Translations under genes and position numbers: made by a program
In this document: positions 1 through 8,737 of the stretch, piece by piece
Numbering within the stretch: the first letter of the stretch is position 1
Layout of the letters: each line of letters opens with the position of its first letter
The notes under the pieces: model-generated
The model's database searches: none
Seen by the model: the letters and a program-made list of their open reading frames with translations, nothing else
Told to the model about the DNA's origin: nothing
Assembly (NCBI GenBank): GCA_040219025.1
Contig: JAVJTE010000025.1
Coordinates: 1 to 64,000 of the forward strand
Source: HT1-32 sp040219025
Lineage (GTDB): Bacteria > Pseudomonadota > Alphaproteobacteria > Rhodospirillales > HT1-32
Direction of reading: 5' to 3'
DNA: 64,000 nucleotides

Positions 1-517
1 TCTTGAGCGAGAGGTGGGAGGCGATGGTATCCACCAGCTTGCTGGGCTCATCGATCTGATTGACCGACACCAGCACCTCCGGCGGGATCTTCTTGTTCAT
101 CTTGATATATTGCTCGAACTGCCCGACCACCGAACGGCCAAGAGCCTCGACTTCATCTCCGTCATCGCCGCTTTCGTCGATTGTGACAGCACGGGCCTGG
201 AAGAAGTCTTCATGGTCGGTGAACTCATCAATACGAGCGCGGGACGCCCCCTCGACAAGCACTTTTACCGTGCCATCAGGCAGTTTCAGCAGCTGCAGCA
301 CGGTCGAGACCGTACCGATATTGTAGATATCATCCACACCCGGATCGTCCTGCGCCGCGTCGCGCTGGGCAACAAGCAGGATCTGCTTGTCGTTCTTCAT
401 GACGTCCTCAAGTGCCCGCACCGATTTATCGCGACCGACAAAAAGCGGCACAATCATATGCGGGAAGACGACAATGTCGCGCAACGGGAGGACGGGGTAC
501 AATTCACCTTGCGCCAT
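1..517 (-). CDS. lon: Lon protease, N-terminal part (cut by window edge)
   Basis: This is the first 172 codons of the ATP-dependent protease Lon, which degrades misfolded and regulatory proteins in the cytoplasm. The protein opens MAQGELYPVLPLRDIVVFPH, followed by a segment with MIVPLFVGRDKS, the hallmark start of the Lon substrate-binding (LAN/PUA-like) domain. The ATPase and Ser-Lys protease domains lie outside the window. It follows clpX in the same direction with a gap of about 95 bases, the usual alphaproteobacterial order tig-clpP-clpX-lon. The gap holds a small perfect stem (GCGTCG/CGACGC) shortly upstream of the start, which could belong to a leader. The identification is secure; only the C-terminal portion is unseen. 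Confidence 0.95.
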   Translation of the reverse strand, partial: MAQGELYPVLPLRDIVVFPHMIVPLFVGRDKSVRALEDVMKNDKQILLVAQRDAAQDDPGVDDIYNIGTVSTVLQLLKLPDGTVKVLVEGASRARIDEFTDHEDFFQARAVTIDESGDDGDEVEALGRSVVGQFEQYIKMNKKIPPEVLVSVNQIDEPSKLVDTIASHLSLK

Positions 518-612
518 CAGTTTATCCTTTTTGGCAGACTTGCGTCGGAGAAGCGACGCGTTTGGTTAAACTGTTAATTAGAACGTCCGGGCCGCCCTTC
601 AAGGACCGGTTA

Positions 613-1878
613 TCAGGCGCTGCTGCCGATGTCCTCTCGGATATCGGAATAGATGAACAACGGTTTTGTCCCGTCATCCACAGCTTCCTTGTTGATAACC
701 ACCTCTTCGACCCCCTCGGATTCCGGCAGGTCGTACATGGTTTCCAGCAAAATGGACTCCATGATCGACCGCAGACCGCGGGCTCCGGTTTTCCGGGCAA
801 TAGCTCGTTTGGCGATAGCACCGAGCGCATCCTCAGAGAAGCTGAGCTTGACGTCCTCCATCTCGAACAACCGCTGATACTGCTTCACCAGCGCATTCTT
901 CGGTTTGGTCAGGATTTCGATCAGTGCCTCCTCATCGAGGTCTTCCAGCGTCGCCAGAACCGGTAACCGGCCGACAAATTCCGGAATCAGACCGAATTTC
1001 AGCAGATCTTCCGGCTCAACGCCGCGCAGGATTTCACCTGTCTGGCGATCATCCGGTCCCCGGACATCCGCACCAAAACCGATTGAGGTTCCCTGCCCGC
1101 GCTGGGCAATGATCCGCTCCAGCCCGGCAAAGGCACCACCACAGACAAACAGGATGTTGGTTGTATCGACCTGCAGGAATTCCTGCTGCGGATGCTTGCG
1201 ACCGCCCTGCGGCGGCACACTGGCAACCGTACCTTCCATGATTTTCAGCAGCGCCTGTTGTACCCCTTCACCCGACACATCACGGGTGATCGACGGATTG
1301 TCGGATTTACGGGAGATCTTGTCGACTTCATCGATATAGACGATGCCGCGCTGTGCCCGCTCGACATTATAGTCGGCCGACTGCAGCAGCTTGAGGATGA
1401 TGTTCTCGACATCCTCGCCCACATAACCTGCTTCGGTCAGGGTCGTGGCATCAGCCATCGTGAAGGGCACATCCAGAATGCGGGCCAGTGTCTGCGCGAG
1501 CAGCGTCTTGCCGCAACCGGTCGGGCCGACCAGCAGGATGTTTGATTTCGCCAGCTCGACATCATTGCTCTTCGCGCCATGGCCAAGTCGCTTGTAGTGA
1601 TTATGCACCGCAACCGAGAGCACACGCTTTGCATGGCTCTGACCGATCACATAATCGTCCAGTACCTGACAGATGTCTTTCGGTGTCGGCACGCCGTCGC
1701 GTGACTTCACGAGGCTGGTCTTGTGTTCCTCACGGATAATATCCATGCACAGTTCGACGCATTCATCACAGATGAACACAGTCGGGCCGGCAATCAGTTT
1801 CCGCACCTCGTGCTGGCTCTTCCCACAGAAAGAGCAATAGAGGGTGTTCTTCGAATCGCCGTTGGTAGATTTACTCAT
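613..1878 (-). CDS. clpX: ATP-dependent Clp protease ATP-binding subunit ClpX
   Basis: ClpX is the AAA+ unfoldase that feeds tagged substrates to ClpP. The 421-aa product has the N-terminal C4 zinc-binding domain (Cys15, Cys18, Cys37, Cys40), Walker A GPTGCGKT at residues 118-125, Walker B VYIDEVDKI further on, and the usual ClpX length. The frame stays open 13 codons upstream, but the start at MSKSTNGDSKN matches the family. It lies between clpP and lon on the same strand, 160 bases downstream of clpP, so it may have its own promoter. Nothing is unusual. Confidence 0.97.
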   Translation of the reverse strand: MSKSTNGDSKNTLYCSFCGKSQHEVRKLIAGPTVFICDECVELCMDIIREEHKTSLVKSRDGVPTPKDICQVLDDYVIGQSHAKRVLSVAVHNHYKRLGHGAKSNDVELAKSNILLVGPTGCGKTLLAQTLARILDVPFTMADATTLTEAGYVGEDVENIILKLLQSADYNVERAQRGIVYIDEVDKISRKSDNPSITRDVSGEGVQQALLKIMEGTVASVPPQGGRKHPQQEFLQVDTTNILFVCGGAFAGLERIIAQRGQGTSIGFGADVRGPDDRQTGEILRGVEPEDLLKFGLIPEFVGRLPVLATLEDLDEEALIEILTKPKNALVKQYQRLFEMEDVKLSFSEDALGAIAKRAIARKTGARGLRSIMESILLETMYDLPESEGVEEVVINKEAVDDGTKPLFIYSDIREDIGSSA

Positions 1879-2038
1879 ACTGACCAGTCTCCGCAGCCCT
1901 AGGGCTGCCAGTTCCACAGAATCGCTATGTTAGCCGCTGGCCCGGCGGTGGCTCAAACCAAAAAAGCAAAGATCCGGAAACTCGGTCCCGGAAGCGACGG
2001 ATCAATCCCCGTCGCAACCGGCCCGATCCGGACAGCAA

Positions 2039-2683
2039 TCAGGCGTCGCTGCCGCTGCTGTCGCTTTCCGCCGGGATACGTTCGGCAACCACTTCATCAA
2101 TGATCCCGAACTCTTTCGCTTCGTCTGCCGTCATGAAACGGTCACGTTCCAGCGCATCAACCACCCGGTCAAGTTCCTGACCGGTATGTTTGACGTAAAT
2201 CTCGTTAAGCCGTGATTTCACTGCCAGAATCTCGCGGGCGTGGATCTCGATATCTGTTGCCTGGCCCTGGAATCCACCGGAAGGCTGATGCACCATCACC
2301 CGGGAATTCGGCAGGCTGTAGCGTTTGCCCGCCGCACCGGCGGTCAGCAGCAACGACCCCATCGAGGCTGCCTGACCGATACAGACGGTGGAAACCTCGG
2401 GCCGGATATACTGCATCGTGTCATAGATCGAGAGGCCGGATGTCACCACACCTCCCGGAGAATTGATGTAGATCGAGATATCCTTGTTCGGGTTCTCCGA
2501 CTCGAGGAACAGCAGCTGGGCACAGATCAGACTGGCGACCTGGTCATGAACCTGGCCTGTCAGAAAGATAATCCGTTCCTTCAGCAGCCGTGAATAGATG
2601 TCGTAGGAACGCTCGCCACGGTTGGTCTGTTCGACAACCATCGGCACGAGGGTATTCATATAGGTATCAATGGGGTCGCGCAT
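2039..2683 (-). CDS. clpP: ATP-dependent Clp protease proteolytic subunit ClpP
   Basis: ClpP is the barrel-shaped serine peptidase that partners ClpX or ClpA. The 214-aa product carries the complete catalytic triad: Ser107 in GQAASMGS, His132 in VHQPSGG and Asp181, with the same spacing as E. coli ClpP. The processing-site region and the handle-helix segment are present. The gene lies 42 bases downstream of trigger factor and precedes clpX, so tig-clpP is probably one transcript. Confidence 0.97.
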   Translation of the reverse strand: MRDPIDTYMNTLVPMVVEQTNRGERSYDIYSRLLKERIIFLTGQVHDQVASLICAQLLFLESENPNKDISIYINSPGGVVTSGLSIYDTMQYIRPEVSTVCIGQAASMGSLLLTAGAAGKRYSLPNSRVMVHQPSGGFQGQATDIEIHAREILAVKSRLNEIYVKHTGQELDRVVDALERDRFMTADEAKEFGIIDEVVAERIPAESDSSGSDA

Positions 2684-2725
2684 CTATTCCTGCCAGTCCT
2701 TGTTGCAAGCCGCCCGATCAGGTGA

Positions 2726-4126
2726 TCAGGCGTCCTCGTCTTTTTTCTTTTTCGCTGCCGCTTTCTTCTTAGGCTTCGGCTTGTCCGCTGCTTCGGCTTC
2801 GTCCGGGTCTTTCGTGACCTCGTCGAGAGTGCTTTCCACGTCGGTCAGCTTGGCCATTTCAAGAACGAAATCGACAACCTTGTCTTCCATAAGCGGGGCG
2901 CGGAGACTTTCCATCGCCTGCGGGTTTTCCTGGAAATACTTGATCACCTGGCTTTCCTGCCCCGGATAACGACGTGCTTCCGCCATCATCGCCCGGTTCA
3001 GATCGGCCTGCTCGATCTGTATATTGTTGCTCTGAGCGACTTCTGAAAGGATCAGACCGAGTTTTACACGACGTTCGGCAATTTTCCGGTATTCCGCCTT
3101 CAGGTCGTCGTCGGATTTTTCCAGATCATCCGGATCAATCTGCGACGGATCTTCTGTCTTCGCCTGCTCGAACTGCTGCCAGATCGACTCGAATTCCTGA
3201 TCCACCAGACCGGTCGGGCTTTCCAGTTCCTGATTCTTCTCCAGATAATCCAGCAGGTCGCGCTTCATGCGCATCCGCGTCACATTGCCGTATTCACGGT
3301 CAATATCGCTACGGATATTCTCCTTGAGCTGGTCAAGTGATTCAAGACCCAGCTTTTTCGCCAGTTCATCATCGATTTCGGCCGGCTTGGGTTCGCGCAG
3401 TTCCTTGACGGTAACGTCGAAGACAGCCGCTTTGCCCGCCAGCGCGGCATGACCGTAATCATCCGGGAAGGATACATTGACCTTGAGTTCGTCGCCCGCT
3501 TTCGCGCCGATGACCTGATCTTCAAAGCCCGGAATGAACATGCCTGAGCCGAGTTCGAGGTTAAAGTCTTCGCCGGCACCGCCATCGAAGGCCACATCAT
3601 CAACCTTGCCGAGGAAATCGATGACCGCGATATCGCCTTTTTTGGATTTCCGCTTGGTCTTGACCGGCTCGGATGACTTCTGACCTTCGGCAATCCGTGC
3701 CAGGGCATCGTCAACCGCGTCGTCGGCGACCGGCACCTTGTAGCGGTTCAGCTCAACCGTCGAGAAGTCGATCAGCTTGATTTCCGGCAGCAACTCGACC
3801 TCGATCGAATATTCGAGATCATTGCCGGGCTCAAAGCCTTCGGCAATTTCGATCTTCGGCTGCATCGCAGGCCGCAGGCCGCGTTCAGCCATGGTCTGCT
3901 GCGACGAATCATTAATCGCCTGCTCCAGCACTTCGCCCATCACGGAAGGGCCGTACTGCTTGCGCAGCAAGGTTGTCGGCACCTTGCCCGGGCGGAAACC
4001 CGGCATGCGAATGTTCTTGCGAACCTCTTCGAGCCGCGCCGTAACTTTTTCTTCGATTTCTGCTGCCGGCAGCACGACCTTGAATTCGCGCTTCAATCCT
4101 TCGGCATTGATTTCAGTAACCTGCAT
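2726..4126 (-). CDS. tig: Trigger factor, ribosome-bound chaperone
   Basis: Trigger factor binds ribosomal protein L23 at the exit tunnel and folds nascent chains. The 466-aa product starts MQVTEINAEGLKREF. The ribosome-binding signature MPGFRPGKVP lies near residue 45. The central FKBP-type prolyl isomerase domain includes GDIAVIDFLGKVDD and a GSGMFIPGFEDQVIG segment. The C-terminal helical arms end in a Lys/Asp-rich tail. The frame is open 38 codons further upstream into the tRNA-Leu gene, but that extension reads through the tRNA and is not coding. It is the first gene of the tig-clpP-clpX-lon set. Confidence 0.96.
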   Translation of the reverse strand: MQVTEINAEGLKREFKVVLPAAEIEEKVTARLEEVRKNIRMPGFRPGKVPTTLLRKQYGPSVMGEVLEQAINDSSQQTMAERGLRPAMQPKIEIAEGFEPGNDLEYSIEVELLPEIKLIDFSTVELNRYKVPVADDAVDDALARIAEGQKSSEPVKTKRKSKKGDIAVIDFLGKVDDVAFDGGAGEDFNLELGSGMFIPGFEDQVIGAKAGDELKVNVSFPDDYGHAALAGKAAVFDVTVKELREPKPAEIDDELAKKLGLESLDQLKENIRSDIDREYGNVTRMRMKRDLLDYLEKNQELESPTGLVDQEFESIWQQFEQAKTEDPSQIDPDDLEKSDDDLKAEYRKIAERRVKLGLILSEVAQSNNIQIEQADLNRAMMAEARRYPGQESQVIKYFQENPQAMESLRAPLMEDKVVDFVLEMAKLTDVESTLDEVTKDPDEAEAADKPKPKKKAAAKKKKDEDA

Positions 4127-4197
4127 CCGTGGTCCAATCCGATGATATGTGAACTCTGCCGCAGCCCGGAACGGACTGCGTAACAGTGTGAATCTCC

Positions 4198-4283
4198 TGG
4201 TGCGGGTGAAGGGACTTGAACCCCCACGGCCAAAAGCCACCAGAACCTAAATCTGGCGCGTCTACCAGTTCCGCCACACCCGC
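4198..4283 (-). tRNA. tRNA-Leu (anticodon UAG)
   Basis: On the minus strand the sequence begins GCGGGTGTGGCGGAACTGG and ends in an encoded CCA. The acceptor stem GCGGGTG/CACCCGC pairs perfectly. The anticodon loop TTTAGGT sits in a CCAGA/TCTGG stem, giving anticodon UAG. There is a long class II variable arm, and the T-loop contains GTTCAAGTCC. It lies about 70 bases upstream of trigger factor on the same strand. Confidence 0.97.
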
Positions 4284-4412
4284 CGCCTCAGCCGTCTGGT
4301 CAAACCGCTAACCCGACGGGCCGGTCTCTATATCATACCGTATCCGAGGCGCAATACGGGTTTCCGGGGATGGCCGTGATCGGACCATCCCGCCAGCCGG
4401 GTATTCTGCTGT

Positions 4413-5807
4413 TTATGCCTTGCCGAGACGGGAGGCCGCAGCCACCTTGCCCTCACCGCTGTATGCCTCGTGATTGGCATCGATATCGCCCAGTTTGTAG
4501 AGATAATTGATCATCATCCCGGCAGACTGCTCGATCCCCTTCGGCGAAATATCCCCCAGCCAGTTCAGCCGCTCCATCCGCGCACCGTTCGTCAGATGAA
4601 AATGCGCGACCGGGTCAGCCGCACGCGCCACCGGACGTTTCTCCTCCGCCAGATAGCGGGCACAAAGGCGCATCAAGGGGACTTTGATGGTGTCGGCGGT
4701 AACCGGATCATGAATCCACTGCGGGTTATTCAGCGCACGTTTCAGTGATCCCTTGGCACCAACCCCGCTCTCCAGCTTCTTCAGTTCCTTTCGTTCTGAC
4801 GGTGTCAGCAGGCGGGGATCACCTTCTGCCAGCCGCCCGTCGAGCCATTTCCGGAAGCCCGGCACCGGTGACAGCGTGGCAAAAGTCTTCAGGTTCGGGA
4901 ATTCCTGCGACAGACTGCCGACAACCCGTTTGATCAGGAAATTGCCGAAGCTGATACCGGCCAGCCCCTTCTGGGCATTGGAAATCGAATAGAAAATTGC
5001 CGTATCGGCTTTCTGGGGGTCCGCAACCGGTGCGTCCTCATCCAGCAGTTCCTGCACGTTTCCGGCCATGCCATTGACCAGCGCAACCTCGACGAAGATC
5101 AGCGGCTCATCGGGCATGCGGGGATGAATATAGGCGAAACAGCGCCGGTCGGAGTCCAGCCGGTTCTTCAGATCATTCCAGCTGGCGATCTCGTGCACCG
5201 CCTCGTAGGCAATCAGCTTCTCCAGCATCGCAGCGGATGATTCCCAGGTGATCTGGCGCAATTCCAGAAACCCGACATCAAACCAGGAGGCCAGCAACTT
5301 GCGCAGATCCCGCTCGATCGGCTGGAACTGAACATCGCGCCGGCTGAGCGCCAGAAGCTCTGATCGCATATCAACCAGAAATTTAATTCCATCTGGCAAA
5401 TCATTGAATTGCATTAACAATCTGATCCAAGGCGCTTCAAGGCTGCGCTGCAGGGACGCCCGCGCATCAAGCCAGTTCTCCGGCGTGGCGGCCTTGAATT
5501 CCTCAACTGCCTTCATCGCAGCTTTCCGGTCCGGGCCGAATTCGGTGGCCATCAGTCGCAGGAACCTCTCGCGCCCGACAGGTGTCAGGCCGATATAGGA
5601 CTGCCCGAGTGCCGCAGCCCGCGCCCGTGCTGAAACCTCACCCCCCTTGCCCGCCAGACAATCCAGCATCTGCCGGCGAAGGTGATCGATGTCATCCTTG
5701 GGCAGATCCGGGTCTACCTGTCCGGAACTACGGGCGATATCCCGCCAGGCAACCCTGATGTTACGGAGTGTGCGGTCCAGTAAGCCTTCCTGTACGCCAT
5801 CTGGCAT
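4413..5807 (-). CDS. Malonyl-CoA decarboxylase
   Basis: The predicted enzyme converts malonyl-CoA to acetyl-CoA and CO2. The 464-aa product matches the eukaryote/alphaproteobacteria-type family. It has an N-terminal helical oligomerisation domain to about residue 190, then a GNAT-like catalytic domain with CFAYIHPRMPDEPLIFVEVA, ISFGNFLIKRVV, the active-site segment FATLSPVPGFRKWL, and a C-terminal HFHLTNGARMERLNW block. The start abuts the stop of the upstream NAD(P)HX repair gene (TAA directly followed by ATG), so the two are probably co-transcribed. No malonate transport or activation genes lie nearby; a role in malonyl-CoA turnover is inferred from the family. Confidence 0.93.
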   Translation of the reverse strand: MPDGVQEGLLDRTLRNIRVAWRDIARSSGQVDPDLPKDDIDHLRRQMLDCLAGKGGEVSARARAAALGQSYIGLTPVGRERFLRLMATEFGPDRKAAMKAVEEFKAATPENWLDARASLQRSLEAPWIRLLMQFNDLPDGIKFLVDMRSELLALSRRDVQFQPIERDLRKLLASWFDVGFLELRQITWESSAAMLEKLIAYEAVHEIASWNDLKNRLDSDRRCFAYIHPRMPDEPLIFVEVALVNGMAGNVQELLDEDAPVADPQKADTAIFYSISNAQKGLAGISFGNFLIKRVVGSLSQEFPNLKTFATLSPVPGFRKWLDGRLAEGDPRLLTPSERKELKKLESGVGAKGSLKRALNNPQWIHDPVTADTIKVPLMRLCARYLAEEKRPVARAADPVAHFHLTNGARMERLNWLGDISPKGIEQSAGMMINYLYKLGDIDANHEAYSGEGKVAAASRLGKA

Positions 5808-7265
5808 TTATACCTCGGTGGTCAGATGTTCAATTTCAGCAAGAATACCCGGTAGCATATCCGGGATATCCTCGGCAATCAGTCCCGGACCAAACCGGCT
5901 GGCGGCTTCTCCGTGCAGCCAGACCCCGGCCGCAGCAGCAGGAAATACCGGCATCCCCCTGCATATAAGTCCTGAAATCATTCCTGCCAGTATATCGCCG
6001 CTGCCGGCAGTAGCGAGTGCCGGCGGTGCATTTGAGTTGATCACCGCATAATCCTCCGGGCTGGCGACAATAGTGTCTGCACCTTTCAGAACAATGACAG
6101 ATCCGCTGGCTTTCGCCGCCTGCCGGGCCCGGGACAGTCTGTCTCCCGTCATATCCGGAAAGAGTCGCGAAAATTCGCCTTCATGCGGCGTCATGACAGA
6201 ACAGTCAGGCAAAGCCCGCAGCAGGTTCTCCGGCTCCCCCTGAAAGGCGGACAGGGCATCGGCATCCAGCACCAGTCGTTTCCCTGTCCGGCAGGCTTCC
6301 AGTACCAGTTCCCGGGTCCTGTCACCGGTCTCCAGCCCCGGCCCGATCAGCAGGATGTTGCATCGCGGGTCATCAAGCAGGCCCTGACGCTCCGATAACG
6401 GCTGCACCATGGCACCGGGTGCCCCCAGCTGATACACCAGATCTGTGCCTTCCGGTGCCAGAATGGTCGCCAGTCCGGCTCCTGCCCGGCGTGCCGCTGC
6501 TGTCGCCAGCCGCGCGGCACCGGTCATCCGCGCCCCGCCATAGACCAGCAGATGCCCCCGATGATACTTGTGCCCTTCCGGGCTCATCACCGGCCAGTGT
6601 CGGTGCCAGACCTCCGGCCGGTTTCGCATCAGTTTTGGTGCGATAACAGTCAGGCAGCTCTCCGGGATACCAATATCCGCCACGGTCAGCTGCCCGCAGA
6701 GGCCTCTGCCCGGATACAGGTAATGACCGGGTTTCGGGCGAAAGAAGGTAACCGTCTCCACCGCCTGCAGTGCCGTCCCCGGCACCGCCCCGGTATTGCC
6801 ATCCACCCCGCTCGGCATATCGACCGCGACAACATCCAGCCCAAGGTCGGAAACCCGCCGGATTGTATCCAGTGCAGTGCCGGAAAGCGCCCGCGTCAAT
6901 CCCGCACCAAACAGCGCATCAACGATAAGATCACCGCCGTTCAGATGATCCGGGCCCAGCGCGACCACAGGTCCCGGCCACAGCCCCGCATGATGGGCAG
7001 CATCGCCGCGCAAGGCCTGCCGGTCACCCAGCAACAACACGCGCACCGGCCACCCGGCCCCCGCCAGCAGACGCGCGACAACAAAGCCGTCACCGCCATT
7101 ATTGCCGGGACCGCAGAGAATCACTGCGGGACGCGGCAACCAGCGCCGGCAGATCACATCAGCCACGGATTGCCCGGCACGCTGCATCAGTTCGATACCG
7201 GAAATGCCGGCCTCCGTCGCCAGCCGGTCAGCCCGGTACATTTCGTCTGTCGTCAGAAGTTCCAT
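5808..7265 (-). CDS. nnr: Bifunctional NAD(P)H-hydrate epimerase / ADP-dependent dehydratase
   Basis: This enzyme repairs hydrated NAD(P)H: the N-terminal YjeF_N domain epimerises NAD(P)HX and the C-terminal carbohydrate-kinase-like domain dehydrates it using ADP. The epimerase half shows CGPGNNGGDGFVVARLL and VDALFGAGLTR. The dehydratase half shows DADALSAF, VMTPHEGEFSRL, VLKGADTIVA and ATAGSGDILAGMISGLI. The start is uncertain: MELLTTDEMYRAD (chosen, 485 aa) fits the family, while in-frame ATG codons lie 6 and 13 codons upstream and a GTG 25 codons upstream. It lies immediately before the malonyl-CoA decarboxylase gene on the same strand. Confidence 0.93.
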   Translation of the reverse strand: MELLTTDEMYRADRLATEAGISGIELMQRAGQSVADVICRRWLPRPAVILCGPGNNGGDGFVVARLLAGAGWPVRVLLLGDRQALRGDAAHHAGLWPGPVVALGPDHLNGGDLIVDALFGAGLTRALSGTALDTIRRVSDLGLDVVAVDMPSGVDGNTGAVPGTALQAVETVTFFRPKPGHYLYPGRGLCGQLTVADIGIPESCLTVIAPKLMRNRPEVWHRHWPVMSPEGHKYHRGHLLVYGGARMTGAARLATAAARRAGAGLATILAPEGTDLVYQLGAPGAMVQPLSERQGLLDDPRCNILLIGPGLETGDRTRELVLEACRTGKRLVLDADALSAFQGEPENLLRALPDCSVMTPHEGEFSRLFPDMTGDRLSRARQAAKASGSVIVLKGADTIVASPEDYAVINSNAPPALATAGSGDILAGMISGLICRGMPVFPAAAAGVWLHGEAASRFGPGLIAEDIPDMLPGILAEIEHLTTEV

Positions 7266-7365
7266 CAGCGCAGTCTGCCGCATACCAGCCGTTGCGTCAT
7301 CCATGCAGCGTGCCGTTTTGCAGCCTTTAGCGGGCAACACAGAACAAGGAAATCCGTGAGCAGTG

Positions 7366-7743
7366 TCAGTCTACCGCGATCAGCAGGGCCGCAACCCGTC
7401 GGCCCTCGGTCACCAGAACATTGAATGTCCGGCAGGCGGCGCCTGTGTCCATGGCTTCGGCGGAAATGCCCGCAGCCTTCATGGCGGACTGAAAATCACT
7501 GTCCAGACGCGGTATCGCGCCGCCACAGCCCACCAGCAGAATATCGATCTCACCGTCACCGAGGGCAGATTGCACGGCATCCGTCTCAACATCTCCCAGC
7601 GTTTCAGCCTGGATGGACGTGACACTTTCAGTCGTTACCAGCACCGAACCCGTATAGCTTTCACCGGATATTCGAAAACGACCTTCGCCATATCGCTGAA
7701 CCAGGCTCAGTCGCGTCTCGCGGATCGGGGTGAGTTCAGGCAT
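7366..7743 (-). CDS. Mth938-like domain (DUF498) protein
   Basis: A 125-aa protein of the Mth938/NDUFAF3-like fold; mitochondrial relatives assist complex I assembly, but the bacterial function is not established. Visible signatures are SYTGSVLVTTESV, EIDILLVGCGG and GACRTFNVLVTEGRRVAALLIAV. The start chosen is MPELTPIRETRL; a GTG seven codons upstream would overlap the end of secF by a few bases. In many alphaproteobacteria this gene directly follows secF, as here, usually ahead of a squalene/phytoene synthase gene, which is absent. Confidence 0.85.
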   Translation of the reverse strand: MPELTPIRETRLSLVQRYGEGRFRISGESYTGSVLVTTESVTSIQAETLGDVETDAVQSALGDGEIDILLVGCGGAIPRLDSDFQSAMKAAGISAEAMDTGAACRTFNVLVTEGRRVAALLIAVD

Positions 7744-7756
7744 CGCGTTGCTGCCG

Positions 7757-8728
7757 TCAGGCACCCTTGTTTACGTTTGCCCGGGCGATGGCCGCGTCAT
7801 CCTGCGGCTCGTCATTGCTGTCAAAACCATCCCGGCGGACACTGAAATACAACAGGGCCGGCACAGCAACACAGATTGACGAATAGGTACCGATCACGAT
7901 CCCCCAGATCATCGCGAAGGCAAAATCCCGGATAATTTCTCCCCCGAATGTATACAGCGCAACCAGCGCCAGCAGAGTGGTGACAGAGGTCAGTGCAGTA
8001 CGTGACAGGGTATCATTGATCGACAGATTGAGCAGTTCCGCGAACTCCATCGTCTTGTATTTGCGCATGTTTTCACGCACACGGTCAAAAACGACGACGG
8101 TATCGTTGATCGAATAACCGGCGATGGTCAGCACAGCCGCCACCGTTGCCAGGTTGAATTCATGCTGGATCAGGGCAAACAGGCCGATTGTCGAGATCAC
8201 GTCATGGCTGAGCGCAATGATGGCACCAATACCGAACTGCCATTCAAACCGGAACCAGATGTAGACCAGGATGCCGCCCAGCGCGAGAACGATGGCCATC
8301 AGGCCGTCCCAGAACAGTTCGTCCGAGACCTTCGGGCCGACAAATTCGGTCCGGCGATACTCATAGCCTTCACCGAGGGTCGACTTGACCAGACCCACAG
8401 CCACATTCTGCGCTGTTTCGTCCCCTTCCTGCTTCTGGATGCGGATCAGCACATCCGTCGGCTCACCGAACTCCTGCAGGGAAACCTCGCCGAGCCCAAG
8501 CGAACCAAGATCATTACGCAGTTTCGCGATATCCGCCGGGCCACGGGTATCGCGCACCTCGATCATGATTCCGCCCTTGAAATCAATCCCGTAACTCAGT
8601 CCCATGACGCCGTAGAGGCCGAGCGAGCCGAGCACCAGAAGGGCGCTGAAGATGAAAAACATTACCCGGCGACTCATGAAATCAATACTGGTGGTCGCGG
8701 GTATCAGGCGCAGTGGAAACAGTTTCAT
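7757..8728 (-). CDS. secF: Protein translocase subunit SecF
   Basis: SecF is an inner-membrane part of the proton-driven SecDF motor that helps pull proteins across after SecYEG. The 323-aa product has an N-terminal membrane segment (RRVMFFIFSALLVLGSLGLYG), the SecD/F signature YGIDFKGGIMIEVR, a periplasmic P4-type domain and five further membrane helices containing IAGYSINDTVVVFDRVREN. It begins 9 bases after secD ends, so translation is probably coupled. Confidence 0.97.
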   Translation of the reverse strand: MKLFPLRLIPATTSIDFMSRRVMFFIFSALLVLGSLGLYGVMGLSYGIDFKGGIMIEVRDTRGPADIAKLRNDLGSLGLGEVSLQEFGEPTDVLIRIQKQEGDETAQNVAVGLVKSTLGEGYEYRRTEFVGPKVSDELFWDGLMAIVLALGGILVYIWFRFEWQFGIGAIIALSHDVISTIGLFALIQHEFNLATVAAVLTIAGYSINDTVVVFDRVRENMRKYKTMEFAELLNLSINDTLSRTALTSVTTLLALVALYTFGGEIIRDFAFAMIWGIVIGTYSSICVAVPALLYFSVRRDGFDSNDEPQDDAAIARANVNKGA

Positions 8729-8737
8729 TTCAGGACC

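Noticed and set aside
4127..4240. N-terminal extension of trigger factor
   Set aside because: It reads through part of tRNA-Leu; the family start is at 4126.
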